Shown: piece by piece, positions 54,630 to 63,348 of the stretch
How the letters are laid out: the number at the start of each line of letters is the position of its first letter
How positions within the stretch are numbered: the stretch's first letter is position 1
NCBI RefSeq assembly: GCF_016595215.1
Contig: NZ_JAENHK010000007.1
Coordinates: 186,001 to 250,000 of the forward strand
Direction: 5' to 3'
Length of the DNA stretch: 64,000 nt
From: Chryseobacterium paridis
GTDB taxonomy: Bacteria > Bacteroidota > Bacteroidia > Flavobacteriales > Weeksellaceae
Notes under the pieces: model-generated
The model's database searches: none
Seen by the model: the letters and a program-made list of their open reading frames with translations, nothing else
What the model was told of the DNA's origin: nothing
Made by a program: the position numbers and the translations under genes

Positions 54630-54902
54630 ATGCTTAGGAAAATTATACACTTATTGTTTCTTCCCTGTAGTACAGCTACATTGCTTATGGAAAAGAAAAA
54701 TGCAGGATCCATCTCTCCAAAAGAGGATCGGAAACTTTCTATGCATTTAAGAATTTGCAAATGGTGCCGGGCCTATCAAAAAAAACTGGAACTTCTGGAT
54801 GATATCATGAAAAGAACTTTTACCCTGAAAGAAAATGATAAAATTAATGATGCTGATATTCAGGATTTTAAAGATGATATGATCAAAAAAATAGATTTTT
54901 GA
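54630..54902 (+). CDS. Zinc-binding anti-sigma factor (ZAS type)
   Basis: A 90-residue protein. LPCSTATLLMEKK gives a conserved Cys, and HLRICKWC gives the His-x3-Cys-x2-Cys of zinc-associated anti-sigma proteins, where thiol oxidation can release the sigma factor. There is no clear membrane segment, so probably a soluble redox-sensing type. ATG at 54630 is used; the longer TTG reading overlaps the sigma gene. Confidence 0.82.
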   Translation: MLRKIIHLLFLPCSTATLLMEKKNAGSISPKEDRKLSMHLRICKWCRAYQKKLELLDDIMKRTFTLKENDKINDADIQDFKDDMIKKIDF

Positions 54903-54982
54903 TACATATTCTGTCAGGATTTTGAATCTGTTCCGACTATACTTTTGAAAATAATAAAATAGTCATTCAAAATCTTAAAATT

Positions 54983-55432
54983 ATGAACGGAACATCAAAC
55001 CAACTAACCAAAGAATACCCGACGTATAAGCTTGGTTATTACATTTCTCTTTACGGAGCAGCACTTATTTTATTGTGGATTGGAATTTTCAAATTTACAC
55101 CCACCGAAGCGCAAGGAATAAAAAGCCTGGTTGAAAACCATTTTCTAACTTTTTTCGTATATAAAATAGCAAGTGTTCAACTGGTGTCAAATGCTATCGG
55201 AACGATAGAAATTATCATTGCATTACTACTCATATTTAGTCCGAAATTTGTAGCTCTGAAAAAGTATGCAGGAATAGGAATGATTGTTACTTTCCTCGTT
55301 ACTTTAAGCTATTTATTTACAACACCCGGAATCTGGAAAGTGGTGGATGGAGTACCCGTAACGGATTTCTTTATTCTCAAAGACTTGATGCTTTTAGGAT
55401 TTGGACTGATGATATTTCAAAAAAATAAATAA
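54983..55432 (+). CDS. DUF417 (YkgB-like) membrane protein
   Basis: A 149-residue protein with four membrane segments. Landmarks: [21 protein letters not shown] and [15 protein letters not shown], both typical of DUF417. Function unknown; members are often linked to redox or chlorine stress. Its stop overlaps the start of msrAB by one base (TAATG), so the two are translated together. Confidence 0.88.
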   Translation: MNGTSNQLTKEYPTYKLGYYISLYGAALILLWIGIFKFTPTEAQGIKSLVENHFLTFFVYKIASVQLVSNAIGTIEIIIALLLIFSPKFVALKKYAGIGMIVTFLVTLSYLFTTPGIWKVVDGVPVTDFFILKDLMLLGFGLMIFQKNK

Positions 55433-56535
55433 TGAATAAAAAGATAAAAATGAAAAGTATATTAATATTACTGGCAGTAATTTTAGGTATTGCAGTATTC
55501 GCACGCAGTTGCGGAGATTCAAAAAAATCAACAGAAACTAAAAAAGAAAATGAGACCATTATGGACAGTAAAAATGTAAAAGAAGTTTATTTTGCAGGCG
55601 GATGTTTTTGGGGAACAGAGCACTTTTTTCAACAAATCCGTGGAGTAGTAGGAACAGAAGTTGGATATGCCAACGGAAACAAAACCAATCCTACATATGA
55701 AGAAGTTGTAAGTCATTCTACAGGTTTTGCCGAAACGGTAAAAGTAAAATATGATCCTGAACAAGTTGATTTGAAATTATTAATTGATCTATATTTCAAA
55801 ACAATAGATCCTACAAGTGTAAACAAGCAGGGAAATGATAGAGGAGATCAATACAGAACAGGTATTTACTCTACAGATAAAGATACAGAAGCTATTATAA
55901 AAGAAGAGGTTCAGAAATTAGCTAAAAATTATAACAAGCCGGTTGTAGTAGAAACGATTCCTTTGAAGAATTTCTACAGAGCGGAGGATTATCATCAGGA
56001 TTATTTAGACAAAAACCCTGGAGGTTATTGCCACATTGAACCAGAACTTTTTGAAATGGCCAAAAATGCAAATCCACTTCCAAAAGCTAAATATCAAAAA
56101 CAGGATAAAAAGGTTTTAAAAGAAAAACTGACTGCTGAACAATATAGTGTAACGCAGGAAAATGCTACAGAAAGACCTTTTCAAAATGAATATGATAAAG
56201 AGTTTCGTGAAGGGATTTATGTAGATATTACAACAGGAGAGCCATTATTTATCTCAACAGATAAATTTGAATCCGGTTGTGGATGGCCAAGTTTTTCCAA
56301 ACCGATTACTAAAAATGTAATTGATGAGAAAATTGATAAGTCTGTTGGAATGACTAGAGTAGAAGTAAGAAGTAAAACAGGAGATGCTCATTTAGGACAT
56401 GTTTTTACAGATGGACCTAAGGATAAAGGAGGTTTACGTTACTGTATCAACAGTGCTTCTCTTAAGTTTGTACCAAAAGCTGAAATGGAGAAAAAAGGAT
56501 ATGGTGAATATCTTCCGTTACTCGAGAAAAAATAA
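55432..56535 (+). CDS. msrAB: Bifunctional peptide methionine sulfoxide reductase MsrA/MsrB, exported lipoprotein
   Basis: A 367-residue protein. Signal with a lipobox-like FARSCGD (Cys near residue 27). MsrA domain about 47-205 with catalytic Cys in [13 protein letters not shown]. MsrB domain about 225-365 with [23 protein letters not shown] and catalytic RYCINSASL. Each domain repairs one stereoisomer of methionine sulfoxide. Of the two paired MsrB zinc CxxC motifs none is seen, so this is the zinc-free form. Cotranscribed with DUF417, downstream of the ECF sigma/anti-sigma pair. Confidence 0.94.
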   Translation: MNKKIKMKSILILLAVILGIAVFARSCGDSKKSTETKKENETIMDSKNVKEVYFAGGCFWGTEHFFQQIRGVVGTEVGYANGNKTNPTYEEVVSHSTGFAETVKVKYDPEQVDLKLLIDLYFKTIDPTSVNKQGNDRGDQYRTGIYSTDKDTEAIIKEEVQKLAKNYNKPVVVETIPLKNFYRAEDYHQDYLDKNPGGYCHIEPELFEMAKNANPLPKAKYQKQDKKVLKEKLTAEQYSVTQENATERPFQNEYDKEFREGIYVDITTGEPLFISTDKFESGCGWPSFSKPITKNVIDEKIDKSVGMTRVEVRSKTGDAHLGHVFTDGPKDKGGLRYCINSASLKFVPKAEMEKKGYGEYLPLLEKK

Positions 56536-56539
56536 TTTG

Positions 56540-56567
56540 TAAAGGTTGCTGAAAAGCAACCTTTTTT
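56540..56567 (+). terminator. Intrinsic terminator after msrAB
   Basis: Stem AAAGGTTGCT / AGCAACCTTT with a short A loop, followed by TTTTATTTTT. Confidence 0.9.
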
Positions 56568-56574
56568 ATTTTTA

Positions 56575-56681
56575 TGTCATTCAGAACACAGACTGAAGGT
56601 CTGCGAACGTTGTTCAGTAGCGTAGTGTGGAATCTAAACTTACCAATAACAAAATTTGATCTGGATTCCTACGGAATGACA
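56575..56681. repeat. MITE-like palindromic element (TGTCATTC ... GAATGACA)
   Basis: Terminal inverted arms TGTCATTC (56575-56582) and GAATGACA (56674-56681), with inner words GGAATCT and GGATTCC also roughly inverted. It is related to the GTCATTCTGAATGAAGC...GAATCTCA words at 22456, 23217, 34932 and 43835. Confidence 0.65.
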
Positions 56682-56761
56682 ATGTGCTGTTGATCACTTT
56701 AGCTCAATTTATGTACTTGAATGGATTCTTTAAAACTTAGCATTGACACGAGTTTAAAAAT

Positions 56762-56790
56762 AAAAAAGTGATTCATTTGAATCACTTTTA
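56762..56790 (-). terminator. Intrinsic terminator after the ABC permease gene
   Basis: Stem AAAAGTGATTCA / TGAATCACTTTT with a short loop and T run on the minus strand, about 45 nt past the stop at 56833. Confidence 0.85.
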
Positions 56791-56832
56791 ATATTTTAAT
56801 TTTTCAATCTTTTAATCTTTCAATTAAAAAAA

Positions 56833-57678
56833 CTACCAATCTCTCTTCCTCAAAATCCAGTAAGAACCAAAAATAAATACTCCACTCCAAACAATACAGG
56901 CGATTAAGCTTTCTGTAGGATAGGTAAACTCGTATTTCATTCCCATTGCTTTGGCCATGTCTAATCTCATGATGGGATTGGGTATCAGGTTGGACATACT
57001 TTCTAAAGGTAAAAGATGAGTGATGAAAAAATCATCCTTCATGATTTTCATTCTTTCCAGTTGTTGAGTACCACGAACTTTTTGAAATATTTCAATAGCA
57101 CTTAATATTCCTTCTCCAATCCAGTACACAAAGAACCCAAGAAATACAAACATTGATTTTCTAAGAAGTACTGAAAGAAACATTAAGAAGCAGAAAAAGG
57201 TAAACAGTTTTACAAAATAGTTTCCTATAAAGAACATTTCTTTAAAGACCATGGCTGAATCTGTAGTCTTGGAATAACTCTGTCCCAAAAACAAGGTGAT
57301 AATAAAAACAAGAATGGTTGAAACAGTAGTAAATACAGTTATTGTTAATAATTTTGATCCAATAAATTCCTTTCTGCTTAATCCATCAATAGTATTTTGT
57401 TTGAACATTCTGTTACTGAATTCCTGAGAGATTGAAAAGACAATGATCAATCCCAGGAAGATCTTTAATAACGCTACGATCCAGGTCGTAAAATTCCATA
57501 TTTCAGGGAAGTTATAGATTCCTTGTTCTTTTAAATTGATTGTAGCTCCAAAAATATCCAGATCCACTAATCCGATGAAGAGAAGGGCTACTAATATGGC
57601 AAAATATAATAGGGTAAAAACTCTGAATGGTTGATAATTCAGGTTTTTGTAGTATTCGAGTTTTAGTAATTTAAGCAT
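56833..57678 (-). CDS. ABC-2 type transporter permease
   Basis: A 281-residue protein with six membrane segments (about 22-42, 65-85, 108-130, 150-172, 175-195, 255-275), the standard ABC-2 layout. The start overlaps the end of the ATPase gene by 8 nt, so they form one exporter. The substrate is unknown; homologues include lantibiotic-protection and NatB-like exporters, not distinguishable here. Confidence 0.87.
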   Translation of the reverse strand: MLKLLKLEYYKNLNYQPFRVFTLLYFAILVALLFIGLVDLDIFGATINLKEQGIYNFPEIWNFTTWIVALLKIFLGLIIVFSISQEFSNRMFKQNTIDGLSRKEFIGSKLLTITVFTTVSTILVFIITLFLGQSYSKTTDSAMVFKEMFFIGNYFVKLFTFFCFLMFLSVLLRKSMFVFLGFFVYWIGEGILSAIEIFQKVRGTQQLERMKIMKDDFFITHLLPLESMSNLIPNPIMRLDMAKAMGMKYEFTYPTESLIACIVWSGVFIFGSYWILRKRDW

Positions 57679-58582
57679 GGGTATCTGTGTTTTTTACAAG
57701 TTCAAGGAATTGAGTTTCAAGCGAAAGTTTTTTCTTAGACAAATGAGATAAGAAAATACCTTTTTCTGCTAATTTTTGATTCAGACTGGAAGCGGAAATT
57801 GAAGCATCCTCACGGATCTGAGCTTTTATAATATCATTTTCCATTGTTACGGAACTGAACCATTGGAGCTCTTCCAAAGCATTTAACAGCAGTGTATTAT
57901 TATCAGCTTTTAATTCAAAAAAGCCTTTATTGTTGGTGATCTCATCTACCCGTCCACTATAAATGGAATTCCCTTCTTTTAAAACAATAACATGACTGCA
58001 TATTTTTTCGATTTCATCCAAAAGGTGACTCGCAATAATGATGGTAATACCTTGTTTTGCAATATTGGAAATGATCTCTCTGATCTGAATAATACCTTCC
58101 GGATCCAGCCCGTTGGTAGGCTCATCCAGAATCATTACTTCAGGATTGTTTAGCATAGCAGAAGCGATAGCCAAACGCTGTTTCATTCCCAGTGAAAAGG
58201 TTTTAAAAGTATCTTTTTTTCTTTCTAAAAGATTAACTATGGTAAGGACTTCGTCAATTCTTTCATACGGAGCCCCTTTTATTTCAGCGACGATCTTTAA
58301 GTTGGTTTCTGCACTCAGATAAGGATAAAAATTAGGCTGTTCGATAATCGCTCCGATTTTTTTTAACGTTTCCGGGTCTGTGCCTTTTTTTCCAAACCAA
58401 TACCAATCACCACTGGTAGGATTTATAGTAGAAAGAAGCATTCCGAATGTAGTTGATTTTCCACTTCCGTTGGGACCCAGAAGCCCATACACATTACCTC
58501 TTTCTACATCAAATGAGATATTGTTTACAACGACTCTCTTGAATTTTTTGGTTAAATTCTTTACTGACAAAACTTTTTCCAT
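57671..58582 (-). CDS. ABC transporter ATP-binding protein
   Basis: A 303-residue protein. Walker A GPNGSGKST, FSLGMKQR signature (Leu-Gly in place of Gly-Gly), Walker B VMILDEPTNGLDPEG, H-loop IIASHLLDEI. The C-terminal domain is of the DrrA/NatA-like type. Encoded with the permease that overlaps its 3' end. Confidence 0.9.
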   Translation of the reverse strand: MEKVLSVKNLTKKFKRVVVNNISFDVERGNVYGLLGPNGSGKSTTFGMLLSTINPTSGDWYWFGKKGTDPETLKKIGAIIEQPNFYPYLSAETNLKIVAEIKGAPYERIDEVLTIVNLLERKKDTFKTFSLGMKQRLAIASAMLNNPEVMILDEPTNGLDPEGIIQIREIISNIAKQGITIIIASHLLDEIEKICSHVIVLKEGNSIYSGRVDEITNNKGFFELKADNNTLLLNALEELQWFSSVTMENDIIKAQIREDASISASSLNQKLAEKGIFLSHLSKKKLSLETQFLELVKNTDTHA

Positions 58583-58644
58583 GTAATTTGTTTTACATAG
58601 TAGTAGTCTTTGTTATACAGAGAATGTTACAATAATTAATCAAA

Positions 58645-58681
58645 TTGTTTGATATCTATTAAGATTAAAATATTAAATTTG
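58645..58681 (+). promoter_or_regulatory. Bacteroidota-type promoter for the AAA ATPase gene
   Basis: TAAATTTG at 58674-58681 with TTG at 58649-58651 (22-nt spacer) and another TTG at 58645. The ATG is 20 nt downstream. Confidence 0.6.
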
Positions 58682-58701
58682 ATAGAATTAATCGGGTAGT
58701 T

Positions 58702-60066
58702 ATGAAGTTAATTGAACTTGCAAAAGAATTAAATATTTCAGCAGAAGCGATCAAACAATTTATCCAGGATTTTGATCTGGAGTTGGGAGTATGTATGAGT
58801 GCTAATTTTGAGATCAAACAGGATTTTGAAAAATTTGCTCGCGAGAATATTGATTTTTTAAGGCGTTATGAAAAAGATCTCGACAAAAATAAAACACTGG
58901 AACAAATTGCCGAGACGATCAATCAGCCAAAGGAAAAAATAGAAAAGGCAATACAGGATACGACACCTAATATTTTTGATAACGGATTGTTCCGTTCCTC
59001 AATTTCCAGTTATGGAATTGATAATAAATTAGGTGGAAATTATCAGTTTGTGTATAACTATTTTGGGCACAAAACAAGTCTTCAACACAGAGATTTCATC
59101 GGATACCGAGATCTCTTCTTTTATATCTCAAGCGTTTTAGAACCTTTTTTAAATAAACAACAGATCAAAGACTGGGGCATTAATAAACCTGCAGGAATTA
59201 TCCTTTATGGGCCTCCTGGAAGTGGTAAGATCTTCTGGGCAAATAAGATTGCAGAAATTATTAATTACCAGTTTAGAGAAGTTAAAAAGCACTATTTAGG
59301 GACCTCTTTAATAGATGGCAACAAAACGAACTTCAATGATTTTCTGATGAAGATGATGACGGAGGATAAAGTTCTTCTTTTTATGGATGATTTTGATGAA
59401 ATTATGATGGAAAGAAGTGCAGAAAACAATGTGGCTTCCTGCAATCTGGAAACTCAGGAAATTATCCTTCATTATATAGGAAAATTTGCTAAAGAAGATA
59501 TGGTGATGGTAGGATCTGCTAAGTCTGTTTCTGAAATCGATGAAGAAATACTTGCTCCCGGCAGATTTGATGTAATGATTCCCGTTTTCCCTCCAAATGC
59601 TTCGGAGCGCGCAGAAATTATCCTATATGGAATGACCAAAGGGTTGGAGAGCGATTCCCTACTATATAAGATTCTTAAAAATAATAAAGCAGATAAAGTT
59701 CCTTTCTGGAGCGAGAGTTCCTCAAAAATGAAAGCTTTTAGCAATACCATGCTAATGGATTTTACGCAAAGTCTGAAAAAAAGGATCAAAAATCTGTATC
59801 AACGGACTAAAAATGAAAAACTTGTTATTGACCAGACCCTTTTAAGTGGAGCTTTGAGAGATGCTGCAGGTAAACTTACTGAAGAGTATCTGGAACAAGT
59901 TGAAAGATTTTTGAATGATGCGATTATCAATAATTTTGATGATTTCCAATACAGAATAAAATCCCTAAGAACCGAACTTGAAACGTATAAAGTTGTAGAA
60001 GAACCACAAAGGATTATTGGATTTCATCATAATGGAGAAGATGGGGATGAAGAAGATAAGGGGTAA
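58702..60066 (+). CDS. AAA+ ATPase with N-terminal IF2N-like domain and unusual Walker A
   Basis: A 454-residue protein. MKLIELAKELNISAEAIKQF resembles the small IF2N helix-turn-helix module of initiation factor IF-2. An AAA domain follows at about 160-310: Walker A is YGPPGSGKIFW, with Ile where Thr or Ser normally contacts the metal; Walker B is VLLFMDDFDE; an arginine-finger-like PGRFDVM follows. The C-terminal region (330-454) is helical and ends very acidic. Partner and substrate unknown. The FAD oxidoreductase gene starts 32 nt downstream and may be cotranscribed. Confidence 0.85.
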   Translation: MKLIELAKELNISAEAIKQFIQDFDLELGVCMSANFEIKQDFEKFARENIDFLRRYEKDLDKNKTLEQIAETINQPKEKIEKAIQDTTPNIFDNGLFRSSISSYGIDNKLGGNYQFVYNYFGHKTSLQHRDFIGYRDLFFYISSVLEPFLNKQQIKDWGINKPAGIILYGPPGSGKIFWANKIAEIINYQFREVKKHYLGTSLIDGNKTNFNDFLMKMMTEDKVLLFMDDFDEIMMERSAENNVASCNLETQEIILHYIGKFAKEDMVMVGSAKSVSEIDEEILAPGRFDVMIPVFPPNASERAEIILYGMTKGLESDSLLYKILKNNKADKVPFWSESSSKMKAFSNTMLMDFTQSLKKRIKNLYQRTKNEKLVIDQTLLSGALRDAAGKLTEEYLEQVERFLNDAIINNFDDFQYRIKSLRTELETYKVVEEPQRIIGFHHNGEDGDEEDKG

Positions 60067-60098
60067 TTATCTTAGTATTAATCATTATTAACCATCGC

Positions 60099-61214
60099 AT
60101 GATGAGTCCAAGTATTTGGGAACTTGAAACCTTTTACAGAAAAAGGGATGTCATTATTATTGGAGCCGGTTTTACCGGGCTTTGGACTGCTATTTCCATT
60201 AAAGAGAAATATCCTGATCGATCTGTACTCATCATTGAAAGGAATTCAATTCCTTTAGGTGCTTCGACAAGGAATGCCGGTTTCGCCTGTTTTGGAAGTT
60301 TAACAGAGATTATTTCAGATCAAAATAAAATGGGCTGGGATAAAACTCTGGAATTGGTTCAGATGAGGTTTGAGGGACTTCAGAAAATTCAGAATTATTT
60401 TAAAAACTCAGAAATTGATTTTGAGTTGAGTGGTGGTTTTGAGATTTTAAATAATGATGAGCCTTTACAAAAAATGGAGGAAGTCAATGAAAAACTTATT
60501 TCCATTACAGGAATTCCAAATACCTATTCTTTACAACAAAACAGAATTCATGAATTTGGTTTAGGAAAATCTGACTTTCTTATTGAAAACCCATGTGAAG
60601 GAAGCCTACATTCAGGAAAACTTTTACAGAAACTCCTTGAAAAGTGTCATGATCTCAAAATTGAATTTATTTTCGGGAAGGAAGTAGTGGATACAACTGA
60701 AAATACGGATGGAGTTTCTGTCCAACTTTCGGATTCACTATCCATTCAGGCAGATCAGCTTATTCATTGTACCAATGCTTTTAGCTCAAAATTTTTGGAA
60801 AGTGAAGAAATAATTCCAGCACGAGGCCAGATTTTACTGACAGAACCTATTCAAAATTTAAAATTAAAAGGAACCTTCCACTATGATGAGGGGTTTTACT
60901 ATTTCAGAAACCTGGGAAATCGGATTTTATTTGGTGGTGGAAGAAATCAGGATTTTAAAACAGAAGAAACAACAGATTTTGAAACAACAGAATTTTTACA
61001 ACTTCACCTTGAAAATTTCCTAAAAGAAGTAATTTTACCCAATCGGGATTTTAAAGTTTCATTACGCTGGTCGGGAATTATGGCAATGGGATCTGAAAAA
61101 ACTCCGATTGTAAAACAACTATCAGCAAGACAGTTTTGCGCTGTAAGACTCTCTGGAATGGGGGTTGCACTGGCTCCGAAAATAGGAGAGATCGTAGCAG
61201 ACTTGATTCGATAA
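60099..61214 (+). CDS. FAD-dependent oxidoreductase (DAO family)
   Basis: A 371-residue protein. FAD-binding VIIIGAGFTGLWTAISI and ERNSIPLGASTRNAGFACFG, which are characteristic of the glycine/sarcosine oxidase-like DAO group, plus RGQILLTEPI and, near the end, RLSGMGVALAPKIGEIVADLI. Probably oxidises an amino acid or amine; substrate not assignable. ATG ATG at 60099/60102 leaves the start uncertain by one codon. Confidence 0.87.
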   Translation: MMSPSIWELETFYRKRDVIIIGAGFTGLWTAISIKEKYPDRSVLIIERNSIPLGASTRNAGFACFGSLTEIISDQNKMGWDKTLELVQMRFEGLQKIQNYFKNSEIDFELSGGFEILNNDEPLQKMEEVNEKLISITGIPNTYSLQQNRIHEFGLGKSDFLIENPCEGSLHSGKLLQKLLEKCHDLKIEFIFGKEVVDTTENTDGVSVQLSDSLSIQADQLIHCTNAFSSKFLESEEIIPARGQILLTEPIQNLKLKGTFHYDEGFYYFRNLGNRILFGGGRNQDFKTEETTDFETTEFLQLHLENFLKEVILPNRDFKVSLRWSGIMAMGSEKTPIVKQLSARQFCAVRLSGMGVALAPKIGEIVADLIR

Positions 61215-61229
61215 TTATTGCTAAAATTG

Positions 61230-61360
61230 AAAATTGAAAGTGGAAAGAGGAAAATGGAAAAAAGAAATTTTTCTTGTTACATACTTTAATCTGTAATTTC
61301 CAACCTTCAACTCTCAACTCTCAACTTTCCATTTTCAACTTTCAACTTATAACTCCTAAT
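61230..61360. repeat. Mirror-type low-complexity block before prfB
   Basis: Left: A/G-rich words (TTGAAAATTGAAAGTGG, AAAGAGGAAAATGG). Right: complementary C/T-rich words (CAACCTTCAACTCTCAACTC, CTTTCCATTTTCAACTTTC). The same architecture as the blocks at 4925, 13132 and 42143. No gene. Confidence 0.75.
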
Positions 61361-61374
61361 CCCACTTTTATCCT

Positions 61375-61382
61375 TATTTTTG
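61375..61382 (+). promoter_or_regulatory. -7 box TATTTTTG before prfB
   Basis: Perfect TAnnTTTG ending 16 nt before the GTG start at 61399; supports that start. Confidence 0.6.
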
Positions 61383-61398
61383 CACAAAAGAAAATTTC

Positions 61399-62511
61399 GT
61401 GATTAATAACGACCATATAAAAGATGTTCAAGCCAGAATTGAAGATCTCCATAAATACCTTCAGATTGAAAAGAAGAAAATAGAAATTTCCAATGACGAT
61501 GAGAAAACTGCAGCCCCTGAATTTTGGGATAATCCAAAAGAAGCTGAGGCTTTTTTAAAGCAGCTTCGTTCCAAGAAAAGATGGGTAGAAGATTATGAAG
61601 AGATTACTACTCAGTTTGATGATCTACAGGTTTTAATGGAATTCGCAAAAGAAGATCCGGATTCTGAAAAAGAATTGGATGAAGTATTTCCTAAGCTGGT
61701 AGAAAAAATTGAAGATCTTGAATTCAAGAACATGCTTTCTAATGAAGGTGATGAACTTTCAGCAGTTATACAGATCACTGCAGGAGCCGGAGGTACTGAA
61801 AGTTGCGATTGGGCTGCCATGTTGATGAGGATGTATACTATGTGGGCAGAAAAACAAGGGTATAAGATCCGTGAATTAAACTACCAGGAAGGGGATGTAG
61901 CAGGAGTGAAAACAGTTACCCTGGAAATGGATGGTGAATACGCTTTTGGATATCTTAAAGGGGAGAACGGAGTTCATAGATTGGTTAGAATTTCGCCTTT
62001 TGATAGTAATGCAAAAAGACATACGAGTTTCGTTTCTGTATATGTATACCCATTGGTAGATGATACCATTGAAATTAATATCAATCCTGCAGATATTTCA
62101 TTTGAAACCATGCGAAGCTCGGGAGCAGGAGGACAGAACGTAAACAAGGTGGAAACAGCCGTACGTCTTCGTCACGCACCTACAGGAATCATTATAGAGA
62201 ATTCGGAATCTCGTTCGCAGCTTCAGAACAAAGAAAAAGCGATGCAATTACTTCGTTCAAGATTATATGAAATGGAGCTTGAAGAGCGTATGAAAGCCCG
62301 AAATGAAATAGAATCTAATAAAATGAAAATCGAGTGGGGAAGTCAGATCAGAAATTACGTTATGCATCCTTATAAACTGGTAAAAGATGTACGTTCCGGA
62401 CATGAAACTTCTGATGTGGATTCTGTGATGAACGGAAATCTTACTCCATTCCTGAAAGCATTTCTAATGGCCGATGGAACGGCAGTTTCTGATGATGATC
62501 TGGACCTGTAA
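61399..62511 (+). CDS. prfB: Peptide chain release factor 2, without programmed frameshift
   Basis: Terminates translation at UGA and UAA. A 370-residue protein. Stop-codon recognition SPF in [15 protein letters not shown] and the peptidyl-hydrolysis GGQ in [15 protein letters not shown]. The N-terminal coiled coil is full length ([22 protein letters not shown]). At the place where many prfB genes carry an in-frame UGA and a +1 shift (after ...YL), the codons run CTT CAG ATT in one frame, so no autoregulatory frameshift exists. Starts with GTG. Confidence 0.96.
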   Translation: MINNDHIKDVQARIEDLHKYLQIEKKKIEISNDDEKTAAPEFWDNPKEAEAFLKQLRSKKRWVEDYEEITTQFDDLQVLMEFAKEDPDSEKELDEVFPKLVEKIEDLEFKNMLSNEGDELSAVIQITAGAGGTESCDWAAMLMRMYTMWAEKQGYKIRELNYQEGDVAGVKTVTLEMDGEYAFGYLKGENGVHRLVRISPFDSNAKRHTSFVSVYVYPLVDDTIEININPADISFETMRSSGAGGQNVNKVETAVRLRHAPTGIIIENSESRSQLQNKEKAMQLLRSRLYEMELEERMKARNEIESNKMKIEWGSQIRNYVMHPYKLVKDVRSGHETSDVDSVMNGNLTPFLKAFLMADGTAVSDDDLDL

Positions 62512-62574
62512 AATATTATTTTAGTTTTTTAGTTAAAATCTTATAATTAATTTCCTATTCAGAGTTTTTAGACC

Positions 62575-62582
62575 TATTTTTG
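62575..62582 (+). promoter_or_regulatory. -7 box TATTTTTG before dedA
   Basis: Perfect TAnnTTTG, 16 nt before the ATG at 62599; identical spacing to prfB. Confidence 0.55.
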
Positions 62583-62598
62583 TTACTTATCAATATGT

Positions 62599-63294
62599 AT
62601 GGAAGATTTCAATAGCTGGAAAGATTTATTAAACCCAGAATTTTATATAAAAATGGGTGGGTTTTGGCTTATTCTATTTATTATTTTTGCTGAAACTGGT
62701 CTTTTTGTAGGATTTTTTTTACCAGGAGACTCTTTATTGTTTGTTTCAGGAATTTATGCCGTTGAAATCATCAAAGAGACTTTTGGCTCCACAGGGAGTG
62801 ATCTTTTAGATACAACGATTCTAGCGACTTCTGTTGCTTTTGCTGCTATTGTTGGTAATGAAGTAGGATATTACTTTGGAGTGAAAGCTGGCCCGGCTTT
62901 ATATAAGAAGCAGGATACTTTCTTATTCAAGAAAAAATATTTGTACCAGGCTCATGACTTTTTTGAAAAGCATGGTGCTTTAGCCATTATTATGGCCAGA
63001 TTCTTACCTGTTGTAAGAACTTTTACGCCTATCGTTGCCGGAATTGTAAAGATGGACAAAAAAGAGTTTTTAAGGGATAATGTGATCGGTGCTGTACTGT
63101 GGTCATTTATCCTGATTTTTGCAGGTCACTATCTGGATAAATTATTCCAGGAGCAATTTGGAATCAACCTTAAGGAAAAACTTGAATTGATCATTATTGT
63201 TATTGTCCTTGTTACAACGCTTCCGATTATTATTAAGTTTCTATTTGGAAAGAAAGAGGATCATTCTAAGTATGAAGATAATTCAACTGAATAA
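62599..63294 (+). CDS. DedA-family membrane protein
   Basis: A 231-residue protein with five or six membrane segments. Family motifs: FAETGLFVGFFLPGDSLLF, GNEVGYYFGVKAGP, HGALAIIMARFLPVVRTFTPIVAGIVKM. DedA proteins are thought to be lipid flippases or transporters (undecaprenyl phosphate or phospholipid) needed for envelope integrity; the exact lipid cannot be told here. Followed by a terminator shared with the convergent hydrolase gene. Confidence 0.92.
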   Translation: MEDFNSWKDLLNPEFYIKMGGFWLILFIIFAETGLFVGFFLPGDSLLFVSGIYAVEIIKETFGSTGSDLLDTTILATSVAFAAIVGNEVGYYFGVKAGPALYKKQDTFLFKKKYLYQAHDFFEKHGALAIIMARFLPVVRTFTPIVAGIVKMDKKEFLRDNVIGAVLWSFILIFAGHYLDKLFQEQFGINLKEKLELIIIVIVLVTTLPIIIKFLFGKKEDHSKYEDNSTE

Positions 63295-63316
63295 AATTAT
63301 AGTGAATATAAAATAT

Positions 63317-63348
63317 AGTAACCTGCTTTTTTAGTAGGTTATTTTTTT
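63317..63348. terminator. Bidirectional terminator overlapping the stop codon of the convergent hydrolase
   Basis: Stem TAACCTGCT / AGTAGGTTA followed by TTTTTTT. The TAA of the minus-strand hydrolase (63339-63341) lies in the right arm. Confidence 0.82.

Noticed and set aside
61399..61480. Programmed +1 frameshift in prfB
   Set aside because: There is no UGA codon at the expected site and the frame is continuous.
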